DNA of 42,878 nucleotides from JAFGKM01 sp964403465 (GTDB lineage: Bacteria > Ratteibacteria > UBA8468 > B48-G9 > JAFGKM01), in contig CAYOFY010000005.1 in NCBI GenBank assembly GCA_964403465.1, positions 1 through 42,878 on the forward strand, read 5' to 3'. This document shows positions 8,601 through 17,003 of the stretch, piece after piece (the first letter of the stretch is position 1; every line of letters begins with the position of its first letter). Made by a program: the position numbers and the translations under genes. The notes beneath the pieces were generated by a model, which was not told where the DNA came from, did no database searches, and saw only the letters and a program-made list of their open reading frames with translations.

Positions 8601-11062
8601 TCTCCAACACCAACAGGCGCCACGTAGCCCGTCCTGACCATGCCAACCCGGCACCGAACGAAATCAGCGGACTGTATCAGGCATGCCTTGCATGGCGGGT
8701 TCCGGCGAATGCGGTCTCCGAGGAGAGAATAATTGAGGGAAAACCCATAACCGGGAAACTTCTCTTTCTGCCGGCTACAGAGTATATCCCCGCAGAACTG
8801 TGGGAAAAAATAGAGGAGTGGGTGAATTCCGGAGGACATCTGGCTGCCACCCTCCCCGCTGCCACCTACGATTCCTATGGAGAGCGGCGGGACTATGTGC
8901 TGTCTCTTGCAGGATATTCTCTGGTGAGGCCTGCCAGTCCGGTAATAGCCGGTCCGGGATGGCAGTATTCTTCAAGGATGCATGAGGACCTTGTGCGGGG
9001 ATTCAAAGAGGTGGTACCGGGCAAGAGCGAGGTGCTCTTCCGCTACGCCAGCGGCGAAGCCGCGGTCGTGAGAACGCGCGTGGGGAAAGGCAGTGTCACC
9101 GTCATCGGAGTTCCCCTCGGACAGGATTTTCTTGACTACCGGTCCTCACAGCCTCAGGCGACCCTAAATATCCTTGCTGCCGTGGCAGGGGGGATAAAGC
9201 CGGATGTTTTCTGCGGGGATACGGGCCTGACCCTGCGTGAGCGGAATTACGGAGGAGAACGCTACATGATAGCCGCAACCGCACAGGTATCGCCCATGTT
9301 CCTCGTGGATTTTTCACTGGCCGGCGCCTGGCGGGTCAGGGACGTGCTGCTCGGTCTGGATGTGCCCGCCAGTTACGGCGACGGACGGACGTACGTGAAG
9401 GGCTATGTGCGCGGCCCGGGCGGGATTGTCTACCGGCTCACCCCGCTGAAAATATCCCCCCGCGAAGAGAAAATTCCCGCATCAGCGTCACCGGCGCGGA
9501 CGGAAACACGTCCTGCCGCCTCGAAGCCCGCGGACGCCATGTTTTCAGGATTTATTGAAGTGGACAGGGACAGGATTGAAACTGACGGTTTCATTCTTTA
9601 TACAACCTGCAGGGGAGGTCCTGGCGGACCCGTGATTTTCACAGCCGAGCACCTCGGTCAGATTCACAGGATAGAGCCGGCTGAAAACAACCACTACAGA
9701 GTCAGGTTTCACGATTGCATGCTGGATGTCCATGTTGCACGGATATTCAGGACTTTCCCGGTCGGATGCGAGGTGACAGTCAGGCAGCTTCCCGTGCCAC
9801 GTGCTGACGGGGGTTGCCGAATCCGTGAAGAAAAATATTTCGGACGTGACTCCATCATACTGGAAAACCAGGTTTTAAGGGTGCGGCTGCTCCCGGAACT
9901 CGGGGGACGTATTGCCGAGCTGACGACGCTTCCTGAGGAACAGAACCATCTGCGGGTCGGCGGGCAGGCTCTCGGTACTCCGGGCTCCGGCAGCCCGGGA
10001 TGGGATTACGGCGGAATAGAGTTTTACGAGGGTTACCCCGGAAGCATATATAAAATCAGGTTTATGCCGGAGATAATCAAGAACACCGCTGATGAATCCG
10101 TGGTGGTCATGAGAGCCGGCGCTGTCGCGCTGGCGCATTCCACGGTAGATATGGAACAGCGCATAAGCCTGAAGAACGGTGAATCCAGGGTATCGGTTGA
10201 ACTTACGCTGATCAACCGCGACACGAAGGATATCCCTGTTTCCATATGCACGCGACCCATGCTTGAGGTGGGCGGTGACGTTAACGATGAAGATGTTGCG
10301 TTTATTCCAACCAAAGAGGGCATGATAACCGAACCGGTTCTCACCCGGCGCACTCTCTGGAAAGTATTCCCGTCTCAGGGCTGGTGCGCTTTTGTTGATA
10401 CGGACAAGCAGGTGGCATTCACCACGCAATTTGATGTCTCGCAGATATCCCACGTGTATCTCTGGATGTCCGCCCCCGGCGGCAGTTACGACGGATATAA
10501 CCTGGAACTTGCTTCCAGCGAAACGGTGCTGAAGCCCGGAGAGCGGCGGCAGATTAAGATTAAGTACGGCATGGTCAGGGGACTCAGGCGCATTGACGGC
10601 ATAGCCGACCCGCTCCTGGCAGGCATCCTGTTCAACGCTCCGGATACCAGCGGGGTTGTTGCCGGAGAGGTTGACTTTGCCGGGTTCACACAGGATACGG
10701 CTGGCGGCGAGATTACGGTATGTCTCGCGGACTCGGCTATTGCGAGAGCCGCGGGCACGCGCGCTGTTTTCTCCGTTGATACCTCAAAGATGGGAGATGG
10801 TGCATACATCCTGAATGCAGAGGTTCAGGGAAAGACTTTCAGCCGAATATTGACAGTCAAACGCAAGAAGTCCGTTGACAGGGAACTGGAAGCGGCTCAG
10901 AAAAAGCTTGAATATGCAAGGGCGTATCTTCTCAAGCGCGGCAAAATCTCACGGGATGAACTCGGACTGCTGGTACGGGGCTATAACCTGCTGGCGGAGT
11001 CTTCCGACCCGCGCAGAGAGGCTGACCTGCAGAAAGTCCTGAAACGCCTGCCTCAGCCGTAA
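5627..11062 (+). CDS. Giant secreted multidomain glycosidase-like protein (GH42-like barrel, mutarotase-like domain)
   Basis: This 1811-residue protein starts with a clear signal peptide (about residues 1-25, ending PAVGA). The ATG at 5627 is chosen over an upstream in-frame ATG at 5555 for that reason. In order: a carbohydrate-binding-like beta domain (28-180), a flavodoxin/glutamine-amidotransferase-like domain (about 217-320), a clan-A TIM barrel like GH42 beta-galactosidases (about 617-947), a second amidotransferase-like domain as in GH42 trimerisation domains (about 985-1165), a galactose-mutarotase-like beta domain (about 1410-1660), and a helical tail. Within the barrel, Glu745 (RWYAEHRPGG) and Glu902 (SDEWGP) fit the acid/base and nucleophile, although the usual Asn before the first Glu is Ala. 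GH42 enzymes are normally 650-700 residues, so this is a large fusion. It probably acts on a complex galactose-containing or related glycan outside the cytoplasm. The exact substrate is unknown. Confidence 0.8.
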   Translation: MRKKLVFMLAAAGLAIMICLPAVGAEVTVGQEMELNGGFEEWGADPGNGLWFASTFEKRGYTPAKAFRTGEGEPDTTHHSGRYAQYIYCDRYPQGIATSCKAQAGHHYRFSAWVKVTAGGWAGIHTISIPSYYLVGPGVKASSGDWQKLEMVVTCPEGENAVMFHLFAGGGVYLDDLSVQEVEEGPPVPVAVIKEIREKQGIKDERPAGIFAETITRKRIAIFSENGFPCDSPRNAEWYLTVLRSAGLKPTVIGADMLASAQKFSREQFDTLLIATGGYLPLSAEENIAVFMEQGGNVISDGSLFASENPAYGAYPFSVSQISRTPGRMRIRDSTGRWVPVRFPEWTDWVYYNQTEDFGLTLQYGRWRKLPAQAKLNPDLADILPAGLPRDITGGSGWVVPVQPVCSGYNKSAPADVTEFTYNIFIPVYLFSDVQNPDAADTDCFIYRYHSYRKNGCTLLQLGNIGSVAISSDSGGDFLLSMLRLAESRLPGEFDAEFYERRNAFRGNISLFYRAWVSADYALKDAALCSYYTGKKDSFDGFKEKLSELDGLLAEVVVAELTLKELDRFHDVKSDALRRQWLERLPVETAKLDRLSKGSLQTVKAEARPAVATDKKGIRLEWYADAMPSGARGLRHGYEALKEIGVSSSGHYTGGHQVNAPRLYRETGIGWDFYLTGATCILDDGPVDYDTFNPQTLKVSTHKADSLSQLFPDFAGCSKWMQHFNEVLDDLRQRGGLRVLRWYAEHRPGGGYYSPGYLVWGPSHDALFQDWLKKKYGDLQNLNLKWDTRYVEWKEIKIPLAFPVTAQDHALWEDWTKAREDSYINWWATMIGILHKQLPGVLISDGNNTIPGESRMPADACNNYRTSKYVDLVGTHYINTNPACEWMVYDMVDGDKPCVSDEWGPLYTPAARYDENMRTVRQVMWSDLAAGSAGWTFFLWSTPGVDGCQFADQEGIIRLLGWDLKARIQEWRRFQHIITQGTGRLPEIGIIFSNTNRRHVARPDHANPAPNEISGLYQACLAWRVPANAVSEERIIEGKPITGKLLFLPATEYIPAELWEKIEEWVNSGGHLAATLPAATYDSYGERRDYVLSLAGYSLVRPASPVIAGPGWQYSSRMHEDLVRGFKEVVPGKSEVLFRYASGEAAVVRTRVGKGSVTVIGVPLGQDFLDYRSSQPQATLNILAAVAGGIKPDVFCGDTGLTLRERNYGGERYMIAATAQVSPMFLVDFSLAGAWRVRDVLLGLDVPASYGDGRTYVKGYVRGPGGIVYRLTPLKISPREEKIPASASPARTETRPAASKPADAMFSGFIEVDRDRIETDGFILYTTCRGGPGGPVIFTAEHLGQIHRIEPAENNHYRVRFHDCMLDVHVARIFRTFPVGCEVTVRQLPVPRADGGCRIREEKYFGRDSIILENQVLRVRLLPELGGRIAELTTLPEEQNHLRVGGQALGTPGSGSPGWDYGGIEFYEGYPGSIYKIRFMPEIIKNTADESVVVMRAGAVALAHSTVDMEQRISLKNGESRVSVELTLINRDTKDIPVSICTRPMLEVGGDVNDEDVAFIPTKEGMITEPVLTRRTLWKVFPSQGWCAFVDTDKQVAFTTQFDVSQISHVYLWMSAPGGSYDGYNLELASSETVLKPGERRQIKIKYGMVRGLRRIDGIADPLLAGILFNAPDTSGVVAGEVDFAGFTQDTAGGEITVCLADSAIARAAGTRAVFSVDTSKMGDGAYILNAEVQGKTFSRILTVKRKKSVDRELEAAQKKLEYARAYLLKRGKISRDELGLLVRGYNLLAESSDPRREADLQKVLKRLPQP

Positions 11063-11100
11063 CAGACCGGTGCCGAAAAAAAATCCTTTTCACTTTCAAA

Positions 11101-11112
11101 AGGAACGTTCCT
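11101..11112. promoter_or_regulatory. Perfect 12-bp palindrome upstream of the MoxR operon
   Basis: AGGAACGTTCCT is a perfect self-complementary 12-mer. It lies 22 nt before the candidate -35 element of the operon promoter, a suitable place for a dimeric regulator. No regulator gene is adjacent, so the binding protein is unknown. Confidence 0.4.
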
Positions 11113-11134
11113 CTTTCCCGATACAGGAATTTAT

Positions 11135-11163
11135 TTGACAGGAAAAATTCACAGAAGTTAAAT
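11135..11163 (+). promoter_or_regulatory. Candidate sigma-70 promoter of the MoxR operon
   Basis: A consensus -35 TTGACA lies at 11135-11140. A 17-nt spacer leads to TTAAAT at 11158-11163, a moderate -10. A better -10-like TATACT at 11163-11168 is too far away (22 nt) from this -35. The predicted leader to the GTG start at 11223 is about 50 nt. Confidence 0.5.
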
Positions 11164-11222
11164 ATACTAAACGGGAGCATGCTATTTTCTAACCCGGGTA
11201 TACACATGGGGGGGGAAAAGAG

Positions 11223-13973
11223 GTGGATGAGGACCTGAATTTTATAAAGGGGTACCTTGACTATTATAGAGAGCTTGAAGCAAAAAAGTTATTGTATCAG
11301 AATCTTTTTTTCACACTCGCCATTCTTATGCCCTCATTTTTTCTTTTTCTCTTCCTGGAGAACATATTGTTTTTCGACACTGATGTGATGTTATGGATAA
11401 AAGTTATTTTTATTTCACTGGGTATATTTATCTTGTTAAGAATTCACGGCAGCATCTCCTCCCTTAAAAAAACATCCTATTCTCAACTCGCCGTTCTGCT
11501 TGAAAGAAAATTCCCTCATTTTGATACGCATCTTATCAATGCCTGGCAGTTAGGCGACAGTACTGTTTATCCGCATTCTTTTATCTCGCGGTTGACAGAA
11601 GATGCGAAGGAGACGATACACGGCACCGACCCTGCCAGGGCTGTTGATTTACAGAGACTCTCCCTTTACAGGAAGATGACATTTATATCCATGGCAGTAT
11701 TTCTGATATACGCCCTTTTATCGCCAGGCAATTTTAAAAACGGTCTCTTGAGAATTATATTCCCGTCAAGGAGCATGGAAAAGGAGATAAGGGTGGAGCC
11801 GGGAAATGCCGCAATTGAAAAAGGGTCCTCCCTGACAATCAGAGTGTATCTGAAAGAAAGCGGTACACCGCCCCTTATTGAAATAAAAAACACGCGGACT
11901 GAAAAAGAAGAGCTTGCGGGAGAAAAAAATTCCTTTCTGCATTATATCCCCGAAGTTAGAGAAGACTTTTCTTACAGGATAATATACGGGGGTAGAAAAA
12001 CAACGGGCTGGTTCAGGATAGAAGCAAAAGACCAGACGCTTTTGAAAAGAATGAGTCTCACCTACACTTTTCCTGCATATACAGGTCAGAAAGAAAAGCG
12101 CGAAGAAAAGGAGTTCGGAGAAATATCAGCGCTGCACGGAACGAAAATTGCGCTGGAAGTCATGTTTACAAACCCTGCAGGCGATACCTACCTCATCTTC
12201 GGAAACGGGCATGTTTTTGTCAACAGGGGAGTGGCGGAGAAAAAAGTCTTTTATTTCAATGCCGACGGAGCAACTCTTTATCAATTCAGATATTACGATC
12301 CCCTTACCAGAAAATTTAAAGAGACTTCAAAGGAACGGATAAACGTTACATTAGACACCTGTCCGTACGTGGAATTTATCAGCCCGGGAAAAGACATCTT
12401 TGCAGAAGGGGGTAAAACAGTTGCATTCAAAGTGAGAGCGAAGGACGATTTCGGGCTCACTTCCATCAGAATAAAACAGCAAATCCGGCAGGGAAGGATG
12501 TCTGAGGACGACCCCGTTCTATACCGGACAGCCGTTGGCAAAAAAACTCCCGAATTTACTGCAGACACAATTTTTCGTACACCTTCCGATTTCAGGGAAC
12601 CGGTGGTTTACTATGCGGAGTGCGTTGATAACTGTCCTCAGGGTAATACGGGACTTTCTTCCGTGTACTATATATACCCTCCATCAGAAAGGAAGTCTGA
12701 TAAGACGATTGCTGAAAAGACAACGGAACAGGAAGCTGCCAGAAGACAGGAGGAAATAATAAAAACCGACCTGGAGAAGTTCGCAAGCGAAGAAAAAGAC
12801 ATCATTGAAGCGGCAAAGAGGATTCTGGAGAGCAAAGACCTGAGGACGGAGAAAGGCAAGATAGACGATATTGCAGAAAGCCAGCAGAGATGGGCAGACC
12901 TTTTTCAGAAGATGGTGGATGACCTGCACAAGATCGGGAAACAGACCCAGGGCAAATTCACACTGGCCGATGAACTTGTGGAGATGCTCTCCCACCTTCA
13001 ACTTTCTAATGAACACCTTGCCAGGAAGGCTGTACACCTGGCAATACCTGAATCGGAGACAGGGCTTGAACTTGCAAAGGAGATAACATCCAACATTGAA
13101 AGATGGCTCTCGGAATATCCCGATTATCTTAAATGGGACATGGAAGAACCTTCTGCCATGCATGATGTTCCGGAGGCGGAACTGCCTGATGAACTGGAGG
13201 ATGTTATAGGAGAACTCCTTGAACAGGAAGAGGACATGCGTGATGAAATAGAGGATATAACGAGCAGCTGGATGGACAGTCTCGATAAAGGCGCAGGATG
13301 GGGCGTGGCAGATGGTCCCATAAGCAACATGAGCGCTAAAGGGATTACGGGGAACCTTATGCCCAACCAGCAGGAGATAGGCGGCAGAAGCGGAGAGGGA
13401 AGAACAGGACGTTCTTACGGGGAGATGGTGGAAAAAACCGCAACAGGGAAAGGTGGAAGGAAAACTCCCGCAAGGCTCACCCCTGATAATCTGGAACCCG
13501 GAGAAATACAGGATACAAGCGGGGAGCAGCCATCAGGTCCTACGGGCGGGGGCAAGGCAAGCGGATTGGGCGCACAGGGGTTAACCGGGCCCGTGCAGGA
13601 CCTTAACTTCCGTTATAATATCCTTTCACAGAAGCAGCAGAAACTTATAGAAAAGACGGAGAGTCTTATAAGAAATATGCAGGTTATGAATGTTTATAAC
13701 CCTGAGATGGAGAGGGCTCTCGGAGGGATGAAAGAGTTCCAGATGAAACTGCGTGAAGGGAAATATACAGAACTTCTCAGCGAAAAACAACGGATTATTT
13801 CACACCTGCAGCAGGCAGACCAGTCTTTTACAAAGACGAAGATTTTCAAGGCGGGAAACAGTAACAGGGACGGCATGAAAAGCGTCGGGGAACAGGACAG
13901 TGTGTGGGATGAAAAGATACCGTCAGGATACGAAAGCATCGTAAGGAAATATTACCGGGAGATTTATAAATGA
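11223..13973 (+). CDS. DUF4175-like membrane protein with long coiled-coil region
   Basis: This 916-residue protein opens the MoxR operon. It has two hydrophobic segments near residues 27-47 and 57-77 and a third near 151-167. A beta-rich extracytoplasmic region follows, with the DDFGLTSI segment (about 407) characteristic of DUF4175-type proteins. Then come a charged helical region (about 500-690), a Gly/Thr-rich low-complexity linker (about 700-790) and a further helical C-terminus. DUF4175 proteins are regularly found beside MoxR, DUF58 and vWA genes; their biochemical function is not established. The start is GTG at 11223, about 8 nt after a G-run that can serve as ribosome-binding site. 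No in-frame ATG is near. The stop overlaps the next ATG by 4 nt. It is probably the membrane scaffold of the system. Confidence 0.78.
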   Translation: MDEDLNFIKGYLDYYRELEAKKLLYQNLFFTLAILMPSFFLFLFLENILFFDTDVMLWIKVIFISLGIFILLRIHGSISSLKKTSYSQLAVLLERKFPHFDTHLINAWQLGDSTVYPHSFISRLTEDAKETIHGTDPARAVDLQRLSLYRKMTFISMAVFLIYALLSPGNFKNGLLRIIFPSRSMEKEIRVEPGNAAIEKGSSLTIRVYLKESGTPPLIEIKNTRTEKEELAGEKNSFLHYIPEVREDFSYRIIYGGRKTTGWFRIEAKDQTLLKRMSLTYTFPAYTGQKEKREEKEFGEISALHGTKIALEVMFTNPAGDTYLIFGNGHVFVNRGVAEKKVFYFNADGATLYQFRYYDPLTRKFKETSKERINVTLDTCPYVEFISPGKDIFAEGGKTVAFKVRAKDDFGLTSIRIKQQIRQGRMSEDDPVLYRTAVGKKTPEFTADTIFRTPSDFREPVVYYAECVDNCPQGNTGLSSVYYIYPPSERKSDKTIAEKTTEQEAARRQEEIIKTDLEKFASEEKDIIEAAKRILESKDLRTEKGKIDDIAESQQRWADLFQKMVDDLHKIGKQTQGKFTLADELVEMLSHLQLSNEHLARKAVHLAIPESETGLELAKEITSNIERWLSEYPDYLKWDMEEPSAMHDVPEAELPDELEDVIGELLEQEEDMRDEIEDITSSWMDSLDKGAGWGVADGPISNMSAKGITGNLMPNQQEIGGRSGEGRTGRSYGEMVEKTATGKGGRKTPARLTPDNLEPGEIQDTSGEQPSGPTGGGKASGLGAQGLTGPVQDLNFRYNILSQKQQKLIEKTESLIRNMQVMNVYNPEMERALGGMKEFQMKLREGKYTELLSEKQRIISHLQQADQSFTKTKIFKAGNSNRDGMKSVGEQDSVWDEKIPSGYESIVRKYYREIYK

Positions 13974-14902
13974 GATTTAAAATGCTGCTGTTCTTATGCG
14001 CTGTCCTGTATTATCCAGCCTGCAATCACTCGTACTGCGACGATCACGGGCTTTCCTTCACGCTTTCAACGGAAAAGAATTCCTATTATGAAGAAGAAGA
14101 GATTGCAATTAAACTTGTTATTGAAAACATCTCTGCCGAGGATAGAGGTATAGAAATGCAGTATCTTGAGCCTGTCGAAAGAAGATGTCTTTTTGCCGGA
14201 GATTTTTTCCGCCTGATTGTTGAATTCCGGGGCAGTATCATTCAGGGATTCACAAATCATATGCCGCCTGAGCCCAAACCGCTTATCCTGCCTGTTCTGA
14301 TAAAACCCGGAGAAAAAGATGTATGGGAGATTCCGTTTACCTATTACTATTATCCTTTGAATCTGCCGGGCCAGTTCAGGGTAAAACTCCAATACCGGGG
14401 AGTTACCTCTAACGAGGTGGTTTTCGATGTGAAAGAATCTCCCGGGACACCGGAGGACGGCAGTTTGAACATCAATCCCGGGTTTTCACAGGGGCGGGAT
14501 TATCCTTACGGCTGGAAAGTGAGTGACAAGAGAACCGTCCATGACACGGAAAACAATCTGCTTGTTTTCAATCTGGATAAAAATACCGCAGAAGGGGAAG
14601 GGCTATGGGTATATTCTCTTTTCTTCGGAATTGAATCCCCGTCGAAACTCAGGCTTCAGGTTAATATGCAGAGTTTTGCTCCCGAGGTTATCATATTTGT
14701 AGAAGGATGGGGGCTTGTTAAGGGAAGAAAAAGACTGGTTGAAAGAAACGAATGTTTCGTGACCTCCGGAACCGACTGGGAGAAGAATAGTTTTGACGTG
14801 ATTTTTAAGAAACCTGAAGTGCGTTGGGGAAGGATAAAGGTTTTTTCATACCTGAATCCAGGCACCGTGTCTTTTGACAGAGTCTCATTGAGCAAGAAAT
14901 GA
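13970..14902 (+). CDS. Secreted beta-rich protein, two-domain, unknown function
   Basis: The 310-residue product has a hydrophobic signal-like N-terminus with a Cys at residue 18 (PAC), an imperfect lipobox, so it may be a lipoprotein. Residues about 27-155 read as an Ig-like/BsuPI-like beta sandwich: a YEEEEIAIKLVIENIS strand pair, IKPGEKDVWEIPF, and a final GVTSNEVVFDV strand. Residues about 170-310 read as a carbohydrate-binding-like jelly roll (INPGFSQGRDYPYGWKVS at its start and GTVSFDRVSLSKK at its end, as in CBM4/9-type modules). The assignments are from pattern only. Both ends overlap neighbours by 4 nt (ATGA), so it is tightly co-translated with the DUF4175 protein and the PKD/TPR protein and probably forms an extracytoplasmic part of the same complex. 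Confidence 0.7.
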   Translation: MRFKMLLFLCAVLYYPACNHSYCDDHGLSFTLSTEKNSYYEEEEIAIKLVIENISAEDRGIEMQYLEPVERRCLFAGDFFRLIVEFRGSIIQGFTNHMPPEPKPLILPVLIKPGEKDVWEIPFTYYYYPLNLPGQFRVKLQYRGVTSNEVVFDVKESPGTPEDGSLNINPGFSQGRDYPYGWKVSDKRTVHDTENNLLVFNLDKNTAEGEGLWVYSLFFGIESPSKLRLQVNMQSFAPEVIIFVEGWGLVKGRKRLVERNECFVTSGTDWEKNSFDVIFKKPEVRWGRIKVFSYLNPGTVSFDRVSLSKK

Positions 14903-16926
14903 AGAAAGAACATTTTTTAATATTTTTTGCGCTCGGGCTGTTATTTTACCGTGCCTCCTTCACCCAGACAGGCACATGGCCCGACGGATGGCAGTACAGA
15001 AAGATTGTGGATATCCCTGCCGTCAAGAACATCCCTTCCGTAGAGAATGTCGCCGTGGTTGACTTTTTCGGGAATACAGCGAAAAAAGACGGCTCCGATA
15101 TAAGGATTCTTGACAGCCAGGGGAAAGAAGTTCCCTTTTTCGTCGTATCCGAAGGTCCGGACGACAGGTACGAGGTAAGTTTTCCTGTTGAAGAGGGCAG
15201 GTACTTCATATACTATGGTAATTCTGAAGCACCGGAGGTTGCCTATGACTGGCGTCCCCGGAGGGGGCTGTTACTGGAGGTTTACGAGAGGAAGGGGGAT
15301 GACATAACCACTACTGAAAGTGCTCTGGCGTTGATTGAAAACAGTAAGAATGGCAAGCTGACGGGCAGAGGGTTCCGCGGAAAAATATGGGATGGAACAA
15401 ATCCTTTCGGTCCACAGAAGGATGTTGTGAAAATCTATAGCGGGTATTTTTATGTAACGGAGCCCGCGGATTATACCTTCGGCACGAGTTCTGCAGGTCC
15501 TTCCTACCTTCTGGTGGACGACCGGATAGTAGCATCCTGGCCCGGCTGGCACGGTGCTGAGCCGTTTGTCCGTCCTGAACGGACAGGCACGGTTAAACTG
15601 CAGCAGGGTTTACATAAGCTTGCGTACTATCATATAGGCAAGGTATCACAGGAGATAGCCGTTGCGGCGATAAGACAGGCCGGTCCAGAGAACAAATTCA
15701 TTGTTATCCCCGAGGATTTTTTCCTTCCTGTAGTTAGGCCTCAATCAGCAAAGACAGAAGGGGCCGGTAACAAGATTACTGCGGAATTCGGATGGGAAAA
15801 TACGAATTATCTGAAAAGAGAACTCTGGGAACTGGTTACCCTCAGGTTTTCTGACAGTTCTTTTTCAGAGACGGAGATAATGGAAAGAATCTGGTCTTTT
15901 GGCGACGGGCAGACTGGCTCAGGCAAAGAGGTTCATCACACCTACCTGAAAAAGGGGATTTATCCGGTCCTGCTCAAGATAAAAGACAGAAAAGGCAACA
16001 CGGATGAGGTTACCTTGAGGGTTCTTGCGGAACAGGACTATTCAAGGATGACCGTTGACCCCCGCACCTACCAGCAGTATATTGATGAATTCAGCGGTTT
16101 TAGCAACAAGAAACTGGGGAATGAAGAGTTGTTCATTCTTGCCGAACTGTATAAGAGTTACGATAGAATAGAGGATGCCTACAAGGTTTACAGGGTATTG
16201 AGAGAAAGGAACCTGGGCGCGGATGATGCGTTCAGGGTTTCTGTCATCGCCGCAAGCCTGGCAGAGGAGACGGGTGATTATAGCTATGCCGAAGAAACAT
16301 ACAAGAAGATTATTGAGAACAAGCCCCTTCCCGATATCATGCTTAAACTTGCGGCCCTTTACCTGGAAACGGGGAAGGTTCCAGAAGCGGAAGCCCAGTA
16401 TGGAAAGGTCCTTCAGACAAAAGGGATTTCAGGAGAGTTAATGAGAAAGGCGGAGATAGGGACGGGTGATGTATACAGGGTCAAGGGTGACTGTAAGAAG
16501 ACCTCCGACATATATGGAAAACTGGCAATACCGGAAAACCCTGTTGCAAGAGGCGGGTCTTATGCGCAGGCGGTGCTTTACTATCTCAAGCTCAAGGATT
16601 TTTCAACCGCGATTGAAAAACTTGGGTTATGGGCCGAGGAGATACCCTCTGCGAAGCTTGATGGTAACTGGTCGGTGCTTCTGGCAAGGGCTTTCATTAT
16701 TAAAAAGGATTACAAGAAGGCCCTGAATGAACTTGAAATATTCATGAAGATATGTGAGAATGTAAAAGATAATCCCTATTACGGCTGGGCATTATATCTG
16801 ACGGGAGAATCTTATGAAGGCCTGGGGGACAGGGGAAAAGCCGGAGATTTTTACAGGAGGACGGCAGAAGAGTATCCCGGTTCAATACTATACGACCTCG
16901 CTTCAGCCAAACTTTTAAAAAAGTAG
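14899..16926 (+). CDS. Secreted DUF2341 / PA14-like / PKD / TPR protein
   Basis: The 675-residue protein has a signal peptide (about 1-22). Residues 27-120 match the DUF2341 pattern (WQYRKIVDI, then DGSDIRILDSQGKEVPF, then YFIYYGN). Residues about 150-270 look like a PA14-type ligand-binding domain: a FRGKIWDG start, a YSGYFYVTEPADYTFGTSS segment and a LLVDDRIVASWPGWHG segment. Residues about 320-375 are a PKD domain (WSFGDGQTGSGKEVHHTYLKKG, then YPVLLKIKDRKGN). From about residue 400 to the end there are TPR-like helical repeats (AEETGDYSYAEETYKKI; YLETGKVPEAEAQYGKVL; LTGESYEGLGDRGKAGDFYRR). This is an adhesion/scaffold architecture: a glycan- or polymer-binding head on a protein-interaction tail. 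It overlaps the preceding gene by 4 nt. A 77-nt spacer separates it from the next gene, the only real break in the operon. Confidence 0.8.
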   Translation: MKKEHFLIFFALGLLFYRASFTQTGTWPDGWQYRKIVDIPAVKNIPSVENVAVVDFFGNTAKKDGSDIRILDSQGKEVPFFVVSEGPDDRYEVSFPVEEGRYFIYYGNSEAPEVAYDWRPRRGLLLEVYERKGDDITTTESALALIENSKNGKLTGRGFRGKIWDGTNPFGPQKDVVKIYSGYFYVTEPADYTFGTSSAGPSYLLVDDRIVASWPGWHGAEPFVRPERTGTVKLQQGLHKLAYYHIGKVSQEIAVAAIRQAGPENKFIVIPEDFFLPVVRPQSAKTEGAGNKITAEFGWENTNYLKRELWELVTLRFSDSSFSETEIMERIWSFGDGQTGSGKEVHHTYLKKGIYPVLLKIKDRKGNTDEVTLRVLAEQDYSRMTVDPRTYQQYIDEFSGFSNKKLGNEELFILAELYKSYDRIEDAYKVYRVLRERNLGADDAFRVSVIAASLAEETGDYSYAEETYKKIIENKPLPDIMLKLAALYLETGKVPEAEAQYGKVLQTKGISGELMRKAEIGTGDVYRVKGDCKKTSDIYGKLAIPENPVARGGSYAQAVLYYLKLKDFSTAIEKLGLWAEEIPSAKLDGNWSVLLARAFIIKKDYKKALNELEIFMKICENVKDNPYYGWALYLTGESYEGLGDRGKAGDFYRRTAEEYPGSILYDLASAKLLKK

Positions 16927-17003
16927 ATTTCCTGGAGCGGATGATATATTCAAAGACATTTTGTTCAAATATTGAAGGCTGAAAGGCGAAGGGAATCTTC
17001 ATC

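Noticed and set aside
9875..10453. 192-codon antisense open frame in the giant glycosidase gene
   Set aside because: It has no family features; the sense frame carries mutarotase-like conserved strands over the same bases.
11085..11103. Rho-independent terminator after the giant gene (CCTTTT-loop-AAAAGG)
   Set aside because: The stem has only two G-C pairs and no T run on the plus strand; the A run is on the wrong side, so it would only work on the minus strand, where there is no gene.
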